From positions 49,284,080-49,348,079 of the forward strand of contig NC_089227.1 in NCBI RefSeq assembly GCF_963924675.1: a stretch of DNA of 64,000 nt, in the 5' to 3' direction. The notes beneath the pieces were generated by a model. It was given only the letters and a program-made list of their open reading frames with translations. It ran no database searches and had not been told where the DNA came from. Made by a program: the position numbers and the translations under genes. The stretch comes from Phocoena phocoena (taxonomy: Eukaryota > Chordata > Mammalia > Artiodactyla > Phocoenidae). Shown here one piece after another: positions 25,401 to 40,400 of the stretch. Each line of letters opens with the position of its first letter. Position 1 is the stretch's first letter.

Positions 25401-28400
25401 TTTCTCTCTGGTCCAGTTTAAACATCAGTTTCTCAAGACAGCCGTTCTAGATAACCTCCCCCAAACCATACCCCTTCTCCGCCTCCAGTCAAGGTTAAAT
25501 ACCCTGCCACTGTTTCTTTCCCTTAACTATACTTTATTGTAATATAGTTTTAATTGGCTCTTTCTCTTACTAGACTAAAAGTTATAAGAGGTACTCAATA
25601 AGTATTTATTTAATACAGGAATTCATGAATGAATAAACAAATATTCTAATCCACCTCTCCTGAGGTTGAGAGACTGACCACTAGTTTAAAAAAAAAAAAA
25701 CAAAACACCTAAATAACATGTGACAGTCCTATCCTGCTCACAGTTGAAATGATATATAAGACATGTCTGACCTGAGAATAAAACTGCTGAAGAAAGGGTT
25801 TTTTGACTGCAGGCATCACAGCATCCAGATGTGGCTGAAGGAACTCAAACTGTTCAGCCAAGAATACCCTAAAGGGAATAAATAATCCACCATGTAAACA
25901 AAACACAGTATTTAGAGCCTGTCAATATTTTTGGTGTAACTAATCTTTAAGATCTCTGAGCAAAAGTTTAACAATTAAAATTATTTTCCATTTTAAACAA
26001 CTACCTTGCATTGCCACTTGACACACTCATTTACAATTCACACAAAAATTAATGCTGAGTTATCACTGAACGTGAGGTGATGTGAAAGAAGGATGACTTC
26101 AAAGGAGCTAATCTGGTTACAAGGTGTACAGTTTTGCTGCTTTGCATGTAAGATATGAGCACAGATAACACAAAAGACTGAAGAAACAATACAACAGTAT
26201 TTTTAGAAGGATTTCCCATGTAATTACACACATCAGACCCATGAATTCACAGATTTAACACCTGACACTTTTTAGAAATAACCCAAACATTCATAACAGG
26301 AAATAAAATGGAACTTGGCTGAGACACAGACGTGAACTTCACATGCATACACAAGACATACACGTGCATGAATCGGAATCATTCAGCTGAAGACTGCTGG
26401 CAGTCACACTGTTTTTCACTACTCTTTGTTTTTTACAAAACCTCTTAAATTATACTGGACCATATTTTATGGAAGAAGTTATATGCTCTCACTTTATTAA
26501 AGAACTTGGGGATTTATAAAGGTCAGGATGCACTCCTGCTGATGTCAAGGGTCGACTACATTTAACACTAAACTGACAATGTAACTACAGTTTCTCTAGA
26601 ATTGTAATTCAATGGCAAACTATAAAGTACTATACTACAATATGCTTTTCTAAAGTCTTACTTAAACCAAGGATCATGCTGCTAAAGAATGAAACTTAAA
26701 AGGTTACCCTCCTTCCATTTATACACCTGAAAATCAACCATGCCATTTTAAAAACTGATTCGTAATCTAGTTTAGGATATACTTCTCAGAAATATTGAGT
26801 AACTTAAGGAATATTTAGAAGTGGGAAATGCATACAGCTAGAATACAGTGCTTACTTTTATAATCTTTCTTAAATATTTAATGGCAAAGCAACTGTTTTT
26901 AACAACTTACAAGGATTCTGTGGCTACCACTCTTTCCGCCAACCCATACAATGTATCCCCAAATGTCAAAACCACTAGGTGACTGAGGTGAGGGCTCGGT
27001 ACCTTCTCCTTTCTCTCTTCTGCTGCTGTGAGCGTGGCAGTAGGATCAGCTGAAACTTCCTGAAAATATAACATACATATACACACACAGCCTGAAATAG
27101 CAAATCTAATAGCAATAACCCATGTGATTTTACAAAATTGGAGCTATAATTAAAATGCTCTCAGGCATACATTAATTACACTTAGTTTCAGTTCTTTTAT
27201 TCCTCCTTTTACATTTTCTAACTACTAGAACTTTCCTTTTTATACTAAGTGAAAATGATCCAGCTCCATATGCTATTATCTGTGCATGACCTAAAATTGC
27301 CCAACACAAGGAATCTTTATGAATTGACAAATATTTCACAGAGACAATAGTGAGATGCCCTTCAAGAACTTGTAAATGAGGAAGAACAGACTGCCTCTCC
27401 AGGACCAGGCTGGTAAAATCCAAAATTATGGTGTGATTAACCATTTCACACCTAAACCTTAATCAAGGTAACTTTGGTATAATCCCAAGAAGGCAGGACT
27501 AAAATGTTGTCTAACCTGAAACAGAAGCAACTGTATTGTATATCTCTAGGGATAGATTACTGACCTGAAGGAAGATGGTAAATGGAAATAAAAGAAAGGG
27601 ATGCCCAAAGAGCAGAGTGAGCTGAGCCTTATAAGATCCTCAAAGAAAATTACAGCACAAAAATTGAATACAAACAAATCTAAAAGTGTACAAAATGTAA
27701 ATCTGGATTACTTTTTAAATCAATTACATAATCACAAATCTCTAACATTTGCCTTACGAATAAAAGAGACATCAAATGCATAGGACTCTGGGAGTATAAC
27801 AGGTTTATAAATTTTGCAAAATGGAAATAATACATTATAAAACCTTTCAAGTTAGAAAATGGTTTTATTCTTGTTTAGTTCTTTTTTATATCCTATATTC
27901 TACTAAAGGTATTGTCTCTCTTCAATCTCTAATTACTCAATTAGCATTTAAAAGTTATTTTGGGAACAACTGTGCTTTCTCTAAGGAGGATCAGGATAAG
28001 GGAACTATGCAAGTTAATCAATGTCACAGCTCCACTATTTATTTCCTTCTACTAAAAAGGAAAGTAATCACCCCACTACTGCCAAAAACAACAACAACAC
28101 ACAAATCACAAAATTACATATGGTTTGGTACCAACTGGGTACCTGTGCTATTTAATTTAATTCTGGTGGCTATTTAATACTTTTATTATTTTTTTTTTTT
28201 AAGATTTATTTATTTATTTGGCTGTGCCAGGTCTTAGTTGCAGCACACGGGATCTTTGTTGCAGCATGTGGGATCTAGTTCCCTGACCAGGGATCGAACC
28301 CAGGCCCTCTGCATTGGGAGCGTGGAATCTTAACCACTGGACCACCAGGGAAGTCCCTGAGGGGGCTATTTAATCACCATCTACCAGACTGTCCAAGTGA

Positions 28401-31400
28401 AGAACCTTAGAATCATTCTTGAACACCCCCTCTTCCTTTGCACCTCCCTCATGCCTAAACAGACACCTCTCTTGTTTGTTTCTTCCTCATGTCATTACTT
28501 CAGTAATACCTAGGTGATCTTTCTAAAATGGAGATGTGATCATACCACTCCGTAATTTAAAAGTCTCAACTGACGATCCCTTCCTTACAGAAAAAAAGCC
28601 TAAACTTGTTGCCACGATATTACTCCTTTACAAACAGCTACCTTGCCAGTCTCATTTCAAGATAATCTCTACACCCCTAAGGTCTAGTCACACTGGGCTG
28701 CTTACTACACCTGTCCTACTGACACTCCTGTCATACCAGCTCTCTTCTCCTTGCCTGCCTGGCTCTTACCTCATTGTTTAAGAATGAACTCATATTCACC
28801 TCCTTTCTATAACTTTCTCAGTCTCCCAAGAAAAGTAACTATCTTACTTGTGTTAATATTGCCTATACATATACCTGTTACGTGGCATACGGCATACTTT
28901 ATCAGTTGTTGTTTTCTAACTCTCCTACCTCATTGTGAGTTCTTGGTGGGTAGGGACCAATTTCACCCTCTTTGTACCTTAAGTCCTTGGCATGCCTGTT
29001 GACATTAGCAGGCTCTCTGTTAGTTTCATTGATGGAGATGTTGATAAGAATCTTCTCTTCCTCTCCTATTATCCTCTTTCAAGCCCATTCCAACCAGGTT
29101 TTTGTCTGCTCCACTCCAAAGAAAGAGTAAGCAAGGTCCCCACCGGCCTCCTTATGGCCAAATCCAATAGCCAACTCTGAATATCCATCTCTGAATATTC
29201 CCCCTGATCTTTAAACACTGGGTTCAGTCCCGAGATTTCTCTGACTTACATTCTACTCCCTACATGATTTCATCCGGTCTCACAGTTTTAAATGCCATCC
29301 ATATACTTACAGCTCAAAATTTATATACTTGCCCTGACCCCTCTCTCACCTCTTGTGCATTTAACATATCTGAAACTGAACTCTTGATGTCCTCTTCAAA
29401 TGTGTCCTCCTAAAAGTCTTATCCATCCCCATTATGGCACCTCCATTCTCCAGAAGTCAGGTGCCATCCTTGATTCTTCTCAGTGTCACACTCCTCTTAT
29501 AATCCATCAACAAATCTTAATGTGTCTACCTTCAAAACAGATCCATTTAGGGAAATACACTTGAAGAGAGCAAGAAAGTCCCAAACTGTCAAGCTGACAT
29601 AAATAAATGGTATGTGTTTATTGCACACTTAAATGGAAAAGCTCCTAAATGGATCCATGTTTCAGCTTATACCAGTATAGTAAGGAAAGGACACACAACT
29701 CTTTGAAGACTTTAAAAAAATGAAACTTTAATCAATCTTTACTCTCACAGTGAAACTTATATTTTTAGCCTTTCCTGCCAGTAATGTACTAACTAACACA
29801 AAGAAAATTCATATTTATGGACTTTCCTGGATCAGTTTAAAATACATTTTTATTATCAAAGATTCAAAGTTGGCCACAGATCTTAAACAGTTTAGCATCA
29901 CCAGGTAGATAACTAAAAATTCACATTTCTGGTACCATTACCACCTACCCCAACTTCCTTTCCTGCTTGTCCACTATTAGACAATTTTTCTTAGACTTTT
30001 ATTTGATGTGTCAAACAAATTTTCTTAGTTTACGGTGAATGTAGATGATAAACAATTTCAGGTGGCATTTTAAAGAACATGATGATTCCATTTTGCCTTT
30101 TACAGCTTAAAGAGAAGCAAAACTCAGAAGATATATATGCAGAAAATAAAATCACCAAAAAAGTGCTTATTAAAGTTTTAACTAACACATAGGAGAAATA
30201 TAAAGAAAAATACTACCTCCATCCAGTGGTTCCAAATTAGGCTATAAATTATTTTAATAGCCAAAGAATGTATTGAATAGCAAGAAACCAATTAATGTTC
30301 TCTGCCAATGTAGATGCAAATTAATGAAGTGAAGAAAATTTATATACCAGCTTATGAAAACCTGAGATCAAGGTCTAGTAAATGACAAATATATTTTTAA
30401 AAATAATAAAACGATGCTTATCAGTATGCGTAATAACTTAACACATAAAACACTGGAAATTTTCAGAAAAACTTCTACTGTATTGTTGTAGTGTCTTATC
30501 CATCAGAGGAGTGGGGACTGTGGAGAGGCTCTGTCAAAGGTCAGTGCTCCTTACAAACTGACAGAGGAACAACGGCTCACACAGTCTTCTGATCCAAGGT
30601 ACAGTCTTTGATTTAAGAGATGCTAAGAATAAGGTCTTAAAAAAAGATATTTTTAAAAGACAAGGGGGCAAAGAAAAAACCAAGCACATCTATCAGTTTA
30701 TTGGGGAGGGGTGTGTAGCTGGTTTTAAAAAAACGCATTTCTAAAATTGACTATTACAGCAATTCAGGAAAAAACTTACCAATGAACAAAGAACTGGTCT
30801 GACAGATGCTACAGATACACTGTTATCGTTAGATGGGTGACAGCTTGTCTTAAATAACAGCTAGTTTGGTCCCATTGTTTACTGGGTCACGCTATTTCAT
30901 TACACACTGTATGGCAGCATTAAATCCACAGCTTAAGGGTCAGATCTGGAACTGTGGTTTGACAATCATAAGCTAGTAACTAGTAGAGCTGGCAGAGAAA
31001 CGCTAGAGTGAATGATTCTAGTGGTTTATTTCAGCCCACCTATCTTGAGGCATTCAGCCAGAAACAAGAAAAACTGAAGCTGTGGACTAAGATCTGGAAA
31101 ACAAGATCTTCAGGTCAAGGTTATACTAAGTATCAAAGAAGGAGAAGCAAAATCAAAACAGGTAACTGCCAATGGGACCGAAAGCCAATGATGGATTTTA
31201 CACAACAAAGACCAAAAAAAAAAAAAAAGAAAGAAAAAAGAAAAAGAAATAGATGGCTGTGTCAAACAAGGAGCCTTGACTCTGAAAACAAAGATCAGGA
31301 TTAAGTGGACAAGAAAACAAGCCAGGTTAATCCAGGAGACACCAAACTCAAGGATTCGAGTTTATTCACTTACTCTATAAACATTTATTGAAGAGATGCT

Positions 31401-34400
31401 ATGTGTCAAGGTAAGTGCTAGGACTATGAACATATATTAAAAAAATATGTGCTGGGGCTTCCCTTGTGGCGCAGTGGTTGAGAGCCCGCCTGCCGATGCA
31501 GGGGACACGGGTTCGTGCCCTGGTCCGGGAAGATCCCACATGCCGCAGAGCGGCTGGGCCCGTGAGCCATGGCCACTGAGCCTGCGCGTCCAGAGCCTGT
31601 GCTCCGCAATGGGAGAGGCCACAACAGTGAGAGGCCCGCATACCGTAAAAAAAAAAAAAAAATGTGCTGGGCCAAAAGACCTCCAAATTTTAAGGGGGAT
31701 GGATGAGACGGATACAGGTTATTTCCTCTGTGTAAACAGTGCTCACCTGAAATATCTGCATACTCCTCTCTCACTTTATTCATATCTCTGCTTAAAGATC
31801 ACTGTCGCATCACTCTGCTTCATCTTCTTCTTGGCACTGATCAGTATCTGACACTCTTATACATTTATCTGTCTCTCTGCCCCAATAAGATTCAAGTTCC
31901 AAGAAGACGGGAATTACCTCTTTTGTTCACTGATGACTTTCCAGGCCTACAATGCCTGGCATATAATAATTATTCCAAACAAGTATTTCTTAAAAGAATG
32001 AATGATTACATTGCTTTATAAAAACTTCAATAACAGAAGTATGCTCATAATATAGAGCTTATGAGAAAAGAGGAAAGTGATTGCTTATTTGGGTAAGTGA
32101 CGGAATAAGGGAAAATTCATAGATGCAGAGAAATGCACTGAATGACAAAAGTCTCTGGCTACAGTGATCAAGCGTAAGAAAAATTTTTTTCTTATTTTAA
32201 CTGCTTATGTTGGCTTAAACACTATAGAGGATCAGCCCTGTTTTGCGACCTAACCCAGCTTTTTAAAACATGCATTTCATCACATGACACAGTTAAGAAT
32301 CCAGACCCCCTACTGCATAGCCGACTAAACCTAACTTCTCAAATGTTAAAGCCATTTATAAAGTCATCCTAAACACTCTTTGCAACACAACTCTTCGGCA
32401 TAAACTGGTGCCCCATCACAAAAATCTGCCAAAATTTGGGCCAGGCTCGCTCCCACCTCAAGGCCCTTGCTCAGCCTCTGAACCTTAAATTGAATGCCGT
32501 TCTTTCTCCTCTTCCCCACTGCTCCCATGCCTACTCTTCAAAGTCTAGCATAAGTCTCACTTCCTCCTTCAGTCATTCTCTGACAGTAATTTTGAACATA
32601 AACCTTTCTTCTCTTTGAACTTGTACTGCATGTAGAGCCAATATCATATTCTTTTGTGTACACCAGCTTTCTCTCTCCATCAGACTATAAGAAACCTCCA
32701 TTTTACTTACTGCATGCCATTAATGTTCTAGGGACACAGGAACTCAATGTACATATAGGAATACACTTACATGTAGTTGATTAGATCGCCAATTTCTATT
32801 TTAAATAACCTAAAAGAATTGATTACTTACCAGATCAATGAGGCTTTCTTGTATTCTGTTTAGAGTTGTTCTTAGTCTACTACTGCTAAGACCTAGTCCC
32901 GTGGATTCCAACTGAAAAAGAAAACGAGAGGCATGTTAAATTGCTGTGGAGATAACCCTGCAAATGTTGTAACTTCAAATCAGTGAAAAGTAAGTATGTG
33001 GTGAGTTTTCACTCAGATACTTAGCATTCAGAGGGTTTCCAAACTGCATTTAAAAATACCAAAACATCTAAGACAGAAATCAAATCTTAACCCTCAAAGG
33101 AACAAGAGAGCTATTTACACATGTTCATTTACAGGTCACACTAATATCTATCAATCTAATGGATTTATCAGGAGAGAGTTCACCAGAATTTATTTCCCAC
33201 AAGTTATTGTTTTTAATTGCAAAACTTAAGATTTTTAGATACTTAAAGAACCCAAGGATAAGAAGGGCCACACTGATACAGAAAAAACAAAACAGAGATG
33301 ATACATACTTTCAATATCAAGAATGAGAGCATGGATAACACTACAGATCTAATGTTGAAACACCAGAAGGATAATAAGAGAATATTATGAATAATCTTAT
33401 GACAATAAATTTACCAAACCAGATGAAACAGACAAATTCCTTGACAAGCTATTATAAAAATTGACCTAAGAAGAAATAGAAAACTTTAGCAGCTCTTATT
33501 AAATTTCATTCAATAAAAACCTTCAAAAAGGACTAGTCCTACATAGACTCTCAGAAAGTAGAAGAAAAGAGAATGTTTCCCAATTGTTTTATTGTTTTAC
33601 TACTATTACTCTGATTCCTAAACCAAACAAAGATACCACAGAGGGCTTCCCTAGTGGCGCAGTGGTTGACGGTCCGCCTGCCGATGCAGGGGACGTGGGT
33701 TTGTGCCCTGGTCCAGGAAGATCCCACATGCCGCTGAGCCTGCGCGTCCGGAGCCTGTGCTCCGCAACAGGAGAGGCCACAACAGTGAGAGGCCCATGTA
33801 CCACAAAAAAAAGAAAGATAGATACCACAGAAAACATAACTACAGACTCCTAAACTTTATGGACACAATTTTTTTAAATCCTTAAAATATTAGCAAACTG
33901 ATTCATGACCAAGTGGTATTTGTCTTGGGAATGCAAGACTAGTTTAACAGCCAAAAATCCTACTTTGAAGTTAACCAGTGTATTTCACCATATTAATATA
34001 TTTCTTTAGGAAAGAAAGTTAAGATTGTTTAAATAGATTCAGAAAAAGCCATTTGACTAAATTTATCCTTTCATGATAAAAATTTAGAAAAATTCAGTAA
34101 CAGAGGAGAGTTTCTTCAACATGACTACAGGCATCTATAAAATAGCTAGCATCATACTCAATGGTGAAAGGGTAAAGGCTTCCTATCCAGGATAGATGAA
34201 AGTGGAGGGAACAAGATGAGGATGTCAACTCTCACCACTTTTTCTTGAGAGGTAAAACCTTTGATTTCAAATCATTTTTTTTATAACATCTCTGTTGGAG
34301 TATAATTGCTTTACAATGGTGTGTTAGTTTCTGCTGCATAACAAAGTGAATCAGATATACATATACATATATCCCCGTATCTCCTCCCTCTTGCGTCTCC

Positions 34401-37400
34401 CTCCCACCCTCCCTATCCCACCCCTCTAGGTGGTCACAAAGTACTAAGCTGACCTCCCTGTGCTATGCGGCTCCTTCCCACTAGCTATCTATCTTACGTT
34501 TGGTAGTACATATAAGTCCATGCCACTCTCTCACTTTGTCCCAGCTTACCCTTCCCCCTCCCCATGTCCTCAAGTCCATTCTCCATGTCTGCGTCTTTAT
34601 TCCTGATCTGCCTCTAGGTTCTTCGGAACCTTTTTTTTTTTTTTAGATTCCATATATATGTGTTAGCATATGGTATTTGTTTTTCTCTTTCTGACTTACT
34701 TCACTCCGTATGACAGACTCTAGGTCCACCCACCTCACTACAAATAACTCAATTTTGATCCTTTTTATGTCTGAGTAATATTCCATTGTATATATGTGCC
34801 ACATCTTCTTTATCCATTCATCTGTTGATGGACACTTAGGTTGCTTCCATGTCCTGGCTATTGTAAACAGAGCTGCAATGAACATTGTGGTACATGACTC
34901 TTTTTGAATTATAGTTTTCTCCGGGTATATGCTCAGTAGTGGGATTGCTGGGTCCTATGGTAGTTCTATTTTTAGTTTTTTAAGGAACCTCCATACTGTT
35001 CTCCATAGTGGCTGTATCAATTTACATTCCCACCAACAGTGCAATCACTAAATGATTAGTGATGTTGAGCACTCTTTCATGTATTTGTTGGCAACTCTCA
35101 CCACTTTTATTTTACATTGTGCTGGAGGTCAATTTTTTTTTTTTTTTGTAATTGACTTCCTTCTTTTGTGGTTTCTTCATTAACCCAATCTTTATTTAGA
35201 TGTGTGTTGTTTAATCTCCAAACACTTAGGTTTTCCTATTTTATAGATATTGGTTTCCAATATAATTTCATTGAAAATATATTCTGTATGATTTCAATGT
35301 TTTAAACTCATTACAACATGTTTAATGGCCCAGAACATATGGTCTCTCCTGATAAATGTACCATCTGCACTTGAATATATATCCTGTCATTGTTAGGTAT
35401 GTTGTCCTACAAATATCAATTAAGTCAAAATGGTTCAAAGAGTTGTTCCAATCTCCTGTGTACTTGCTGATTTTCTATCTAACTTGTTCTATTAGTTACT
35501 CTAGTGTTAAAATCTCCAGTTGTCATTGAATTTTTTCATTTCCTCTTGAATTCTGTCAATTATTGCTTCATCTGTTTTGAAGCTCTGTTACTAGGCACAT
35601 ATGCATTTATGATCATTATGTCTTCCAAATGAACTGATCCTTACATCATTAGAAATCCCTCTATCTCTGGTAATACATTCTGTTTTCAAACTTATTTTAT
35701 CTCATATTATAGCCACTGCAGTCACCTTATGCTTACTGTTTGCATGGCATATCTTTTCAATCCATTTGCTTTCAATCCATGTTTTTTGTTATTAAGCATG
35801 GGCTTTGTTTTTAATCCACTCTGACAATCTCTACCTTTTAATATGAGTATTTAGTCCAGGAACATTTACTGTGGCTGGGTTTACATCTACCATTACCTGT
35901 TTTCTTTTTTGTTCCTTGGTTCCTCCTTTCCTGCTTTTTCTAATTATATGATTTTTTCTTTTATTAGAATCCTACTTTAATTTTCCTGTAGGCAAAAGTT
36001 AAAGTGCTTTGTATTATTTTTCATTATTCTTCTATACATTCTCGATATTTCACAGTCCATTTACTGTTAACAATGTACTGTTTTACATAATATATAGAAA
36101 TCTTGCCATCTTATAGGTCCACATCCCTCCACATACCATGGTATAGTTGTTATACGTAATACATTTACATATATTATGAACTCCAGAAAAGAATGTTATA
36201 CTTTCAGGTTTAAACAGCTATATGGTTTAAAAAGAAATTAAGTGGAAAAAGAAAAACAACAACAACCTTTTGCATTTCCCCAAGTAGTTTCTATTACCAA
36301 TGCTTTCATACTTTCTGAGGATTGATGTTTTCATCTGGTATCATTTTCCTTCACTCTGGAAAACTTCCTACAACATTTCTTGTATTACATGTCTGTTGAT
36401 GACAACTTCTCTTAGTGCTTTTTTATCTTTTTATCTGAAAATGTTTTAATTTCATATTCATGCTTGAATAGTATTTTTGGTGGCTATAAAATTCTGGACA
36501 TTTTTTATTTTCTTTCGATGTCTGAAAGGTGTTGTTTAACTCTCTTCTAGTCTCCACAGTTTCTCGTGAGAAGTCAGCTGTTAATCAGATCATTGGTCCC
36601 TTTTATGTCATAAGTCTATTAAAGTTTTCAAGAGACAATTTCCTCATGAGGTACCCCACTAGACTTTTCTTTGTGTTTATTCTGTTTGCTGTTCATTTAG
36701 CATCTTGTATCTGCAAATTTTTGGACAGTGTTTCTTCAAATATTTTTTCTACCTCATTCCCTCTCTCATCTCCACCTGGTATTCCAATTAAATGTATGTT
36801 TGACCATGTGATATAACTTAGCACGTCCCTAAGGTTTTGATCATCTTTGTTTTTCAATCATTTTTTCTCTATGTTCTTCATTTTGAATAATTTCTATTGA
36901 TCTATTTTCAGGTTCACAAATTCTTTCCTCTGTCATGTCCATTTGGCTAAGTACATTCAGTAATTTTTTTTAATTGCTGGAACTGAATTTTCAGTTCTAG
37001 GATTTCTCTTTGGTTTTCTTCCTACTGTTTCTACTAGAACTTCTTATTTCTCTACTGAGCTGTTCATGCATTTAAAACATGTTTTGTTTTACTTTATTGA
37101 AGATAGTTAAAATGGTCCATTTAAAATCTTTATCCCTTAGTTCCAACATCTTGAGTTCAGACTATATTGATTTTCTTTTTACTGAAGGATGTATTCCTCT
37201 CTTTTAGCTCTATGTATTTAGGTAACATTGGATTGCATCATCCATTCGATTCTAGAGATTTTGGATTCTGTTACTTTTCTCCAATAAGTATTGTTTCCTT
37301 TGTTTTCAGTATGCAATTTTCTTGGCCAGGCTTCAACTATAAACTATCTTTTGTGTAGCAGCTTCAGTCTCTATTCAGATCTCTTTTCTTTGACTGGCTG

Positions 37401-40400
37401 CAGTCTGTTCCACACAAACATGGTTCATGGGTTAGTCAGAGATGTGGGTAGATAGAAATTGGGGATCCCTCCTCTGACTCTTTCCCGTCTGAACTTCTCC
37501 CTACTCTTTTCAGTGTTCCCCATTTCCTGGCTTCACTTTTCTGATCCCCCAATCCATAAAGACTATAGGTTTCCTTATGCGTGTCTCCAGTTATGTGCCT
37601 CAGGGACTGCACTTAGTCCTGGGCTAAAGGCCACGGAGATGGAATTTTTTTTTAATTAATTAATTTATTTATTTATTTATTTATTTTTGTCTGTGTTGGG
37701 TCTTCATTGCTCTGCCTGGGCTTTCTCTAGTTGAGGTGAGAGGGGGCTATTCTTCGTTGCGGTGCATGGGCTTCTCATTGTGGTGGCTTCCCTTGTTGCA
37801 GAGCACAGGCTCTCAGAGCACGTGCTTCAGTAGTTGTGGCACGAGGGCTCAGTAGTTGTGGTGCATGGGCTTAGTTGCTCGGCGGCATGTGGGATCTTCC
37901 CAGACCAGGGCTCGAACCTGTGGCCCCTGCATTGGCAGGCAGACTCTCAACCACTGCGCCACCAGGGAAGCCCAGAATTTCTTTTTATAGTTTCCCCTTC
38001 CCCAACCACTAGCGTGAAATCCCACCAGAGTCTATGCTTCTGTTCACTCTCCAGCCTTTTGTTTTATAAAACATCCAGGTTTTATAATTGTTTTCTGCAA
38101 GAAATATCATCTAACAAGGTCTCAGTCCCTCATACCCAGAAATGGAAGTTAATTCATTCTTAAAAGTTTAGATTTTGAATCAGACTCTCTACAAAAAAAC
38201 AGTTCCATTAATGATAGTTAACTTTAAATGAGGCTCACAAACCGTTGTCAAGTAATAACCCTCATAAGATTTACTTGGATAAGAAATAATTAGGATATAG
38301 GACTTCCCTGGTGGTGCAGTGGTTAAGAATCTGCCAACGCAGGGGACATGGGTTCAAGCCCTGGTCTGGAAAGATCCCACATGCCACAGAGCAACTAAGC
38401 CCGTGCGCCACAACTACTGAGCCTGCGGTCTAGAGCCCAAGAGCCACAACTACTGAGCCAACGTGCCACAACTACTGAAGCCTGCACACCTAGAGCCCAT
38501 ACTCCACAACAAGAGAAGCCACTGCAATGGAAGCCCGCTTGCTGCAACTACTGAGCCCACGCGCCGCAACTACGGAAGACCACGAGCTCTAGGGCCCGAG
38601 TGCCAAAACTACTGAGCCCACATGCTGCAACTACGGAAGCCCGTGTGCCTAGAGCCCATGCTCCACAACAAGAGAAGCCACCGCAATGAGAAACCTGCGC
38701 ACCGTAATGAAGACTAGCCCCTGCTTGCCACAACTAGAGAAAGCCCGCATGCAGCAACAAAGGCTCAACGCAGCCAAATAAATAAATAAAATTATTAAAA
38801 AAGAAATAATTAGGATATCAATCCATATCTCCTAAGAATCTACTATGTGCTTACTACTGCATTAAAGTAAGCTACAGAATGGCCTTCACAAAAGAATGAA
38901 CAGGAAGGACCAAAGAAAACATAACTCAAGAGTTGAACATCAGAAGGCTTGAGGCAAGGCAAGACAAAGCAATACTATGAGTACCATTATTATAATAGAA
39001 TCAAATGGATTCGATATATACTACAACATGATGTAGTAGGCTATAACCAGTTCAGTGAAGAGCAGGAGCTTCAGGAGTAATTAGTATGAACAGAAAAAAA
39101 AGTCCCTTAACCTAACGCATACACTGTGTCCCCCCTCCCAGACAATGACTTTCTAGAACCCCCAGGACACAATGAGATGCTTATTCTTCCATGAGCAGCA
39201 ACCATTTAAATTCACTCATACAATTCTCTCTCTTCTGGGAAGGAAGCAGGAGTAGCCATGTTAAAAAGTGCAAGTAAGAGGTAGAGTAAATGCAGTATTC
39301 ACTCATACAAACTCGCTCATATGCACATTTTGTTCTGGTTCATAGAATACACACTGTTTCTAATACAGCATATGGGTGAACATCCATATAGAAAGAAACC
39401 CTTATAATTAACAATATTGTTTGAATACAGTGAAATGGCTTTTACTGAGTCTTACAGGATTAAAAATGCTTTTAATATAAAATATCAGACTAATGTTTTC
39501 TTTAAAACATGACAGATTTTAAATAAAATATGCAGCATACTTTACAGTGAGCACCTACCTGCACTTTGCTTTCATCAGCTTCTAGTGAACCCCACTGTAA
39601 ACAAATCTGTGCCAGTATCTAATCAGCTAGAAAGTCACATCCAAAAGCACTCAGTTCCAAAAGTTTCTGAAGGACTCTACTTGAACACATCTTATCAAAA
39701 CTGTGGTTCAGAACTGTTTTAACTAATATGATAGTCACAAGTCATGTGTGGCTATTTATATTTCAAGATAAACTAACTAAAATCAAGTACAATTGAAAAT
39801 TCAGTCCCCAATCATACCAGTCACGTTTCAAGTGCTCAAAAGTCACTTATGGCTTATGGCTACCATATTGGACAGTACAAATACAGAATATTTCCATTAC
39901 TGCAAAACTTCTCTTAGACCGCACTGGTCTAGAGGCACAGTCCAAGAAGACAGAGTAAAAAGCTCATGTAGAAGACTAAACGATTCTGACAATTGGCTAA
40001 AACTCCAGAATGTCTTTCTTCGTTAATATTTATTTATTGAGAGTGATGGATTAGTACATATTTTAAAGCAACATAAATTCTGCAGCAACTTAGTTTCTGA
40101 TTATATTAGTATTCTTTCTAATTTTGCAGAGTTAAGAACATAGGAAATTCAGATCCCATATTAAAAGATCATGTCTTTGATACACCTGTAATCACAGCAA
40201 GACTATGAACATTTATATGATGTAGTTATCCATTAAAATTCACAAGTTTTTGAAAAGGTACAAAATATAGTATGTGAAAAGTTAGTATTATGAGTATACT
40301 TTTATACGAAAAACTGTCAAACATGTAGGTGAACTACATAATAATTCCCAAGTATCAGATCAGTTACCTGCTTAATACTGTGCTGTTCTCCTTAGGAGTA

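Larger units (their letters stand above)
33245..35131 (+). mobile_element. Ancient L1 ORF2 remnant, split by a SINE and a younger L1
   Basis: Removing the two insertions leaves a continuous old L1 ORF2 (33245-33642, 33832-34242, 35109-35131): 'tattacaaag'-like RT text, 'gtatcatactcaatggtga'-like wording and 'caactctcaccacttttatt'. It is broken in all frames. Confidence 0.75.

Noticed and set aside
31424..31851. Overlapping ORFs of 60-134 codons on both strands
   Set aside because: They are translations of a CHR SINE and its A tail. The same peptide pieces recur at the other SINE copies.
38299..38800. Regularly spaced short repeats resembling a CRISPR-like array
   Set aside because: They are the degenerate modules of a CHR SINE with tail and TSD in a mammalian genome.
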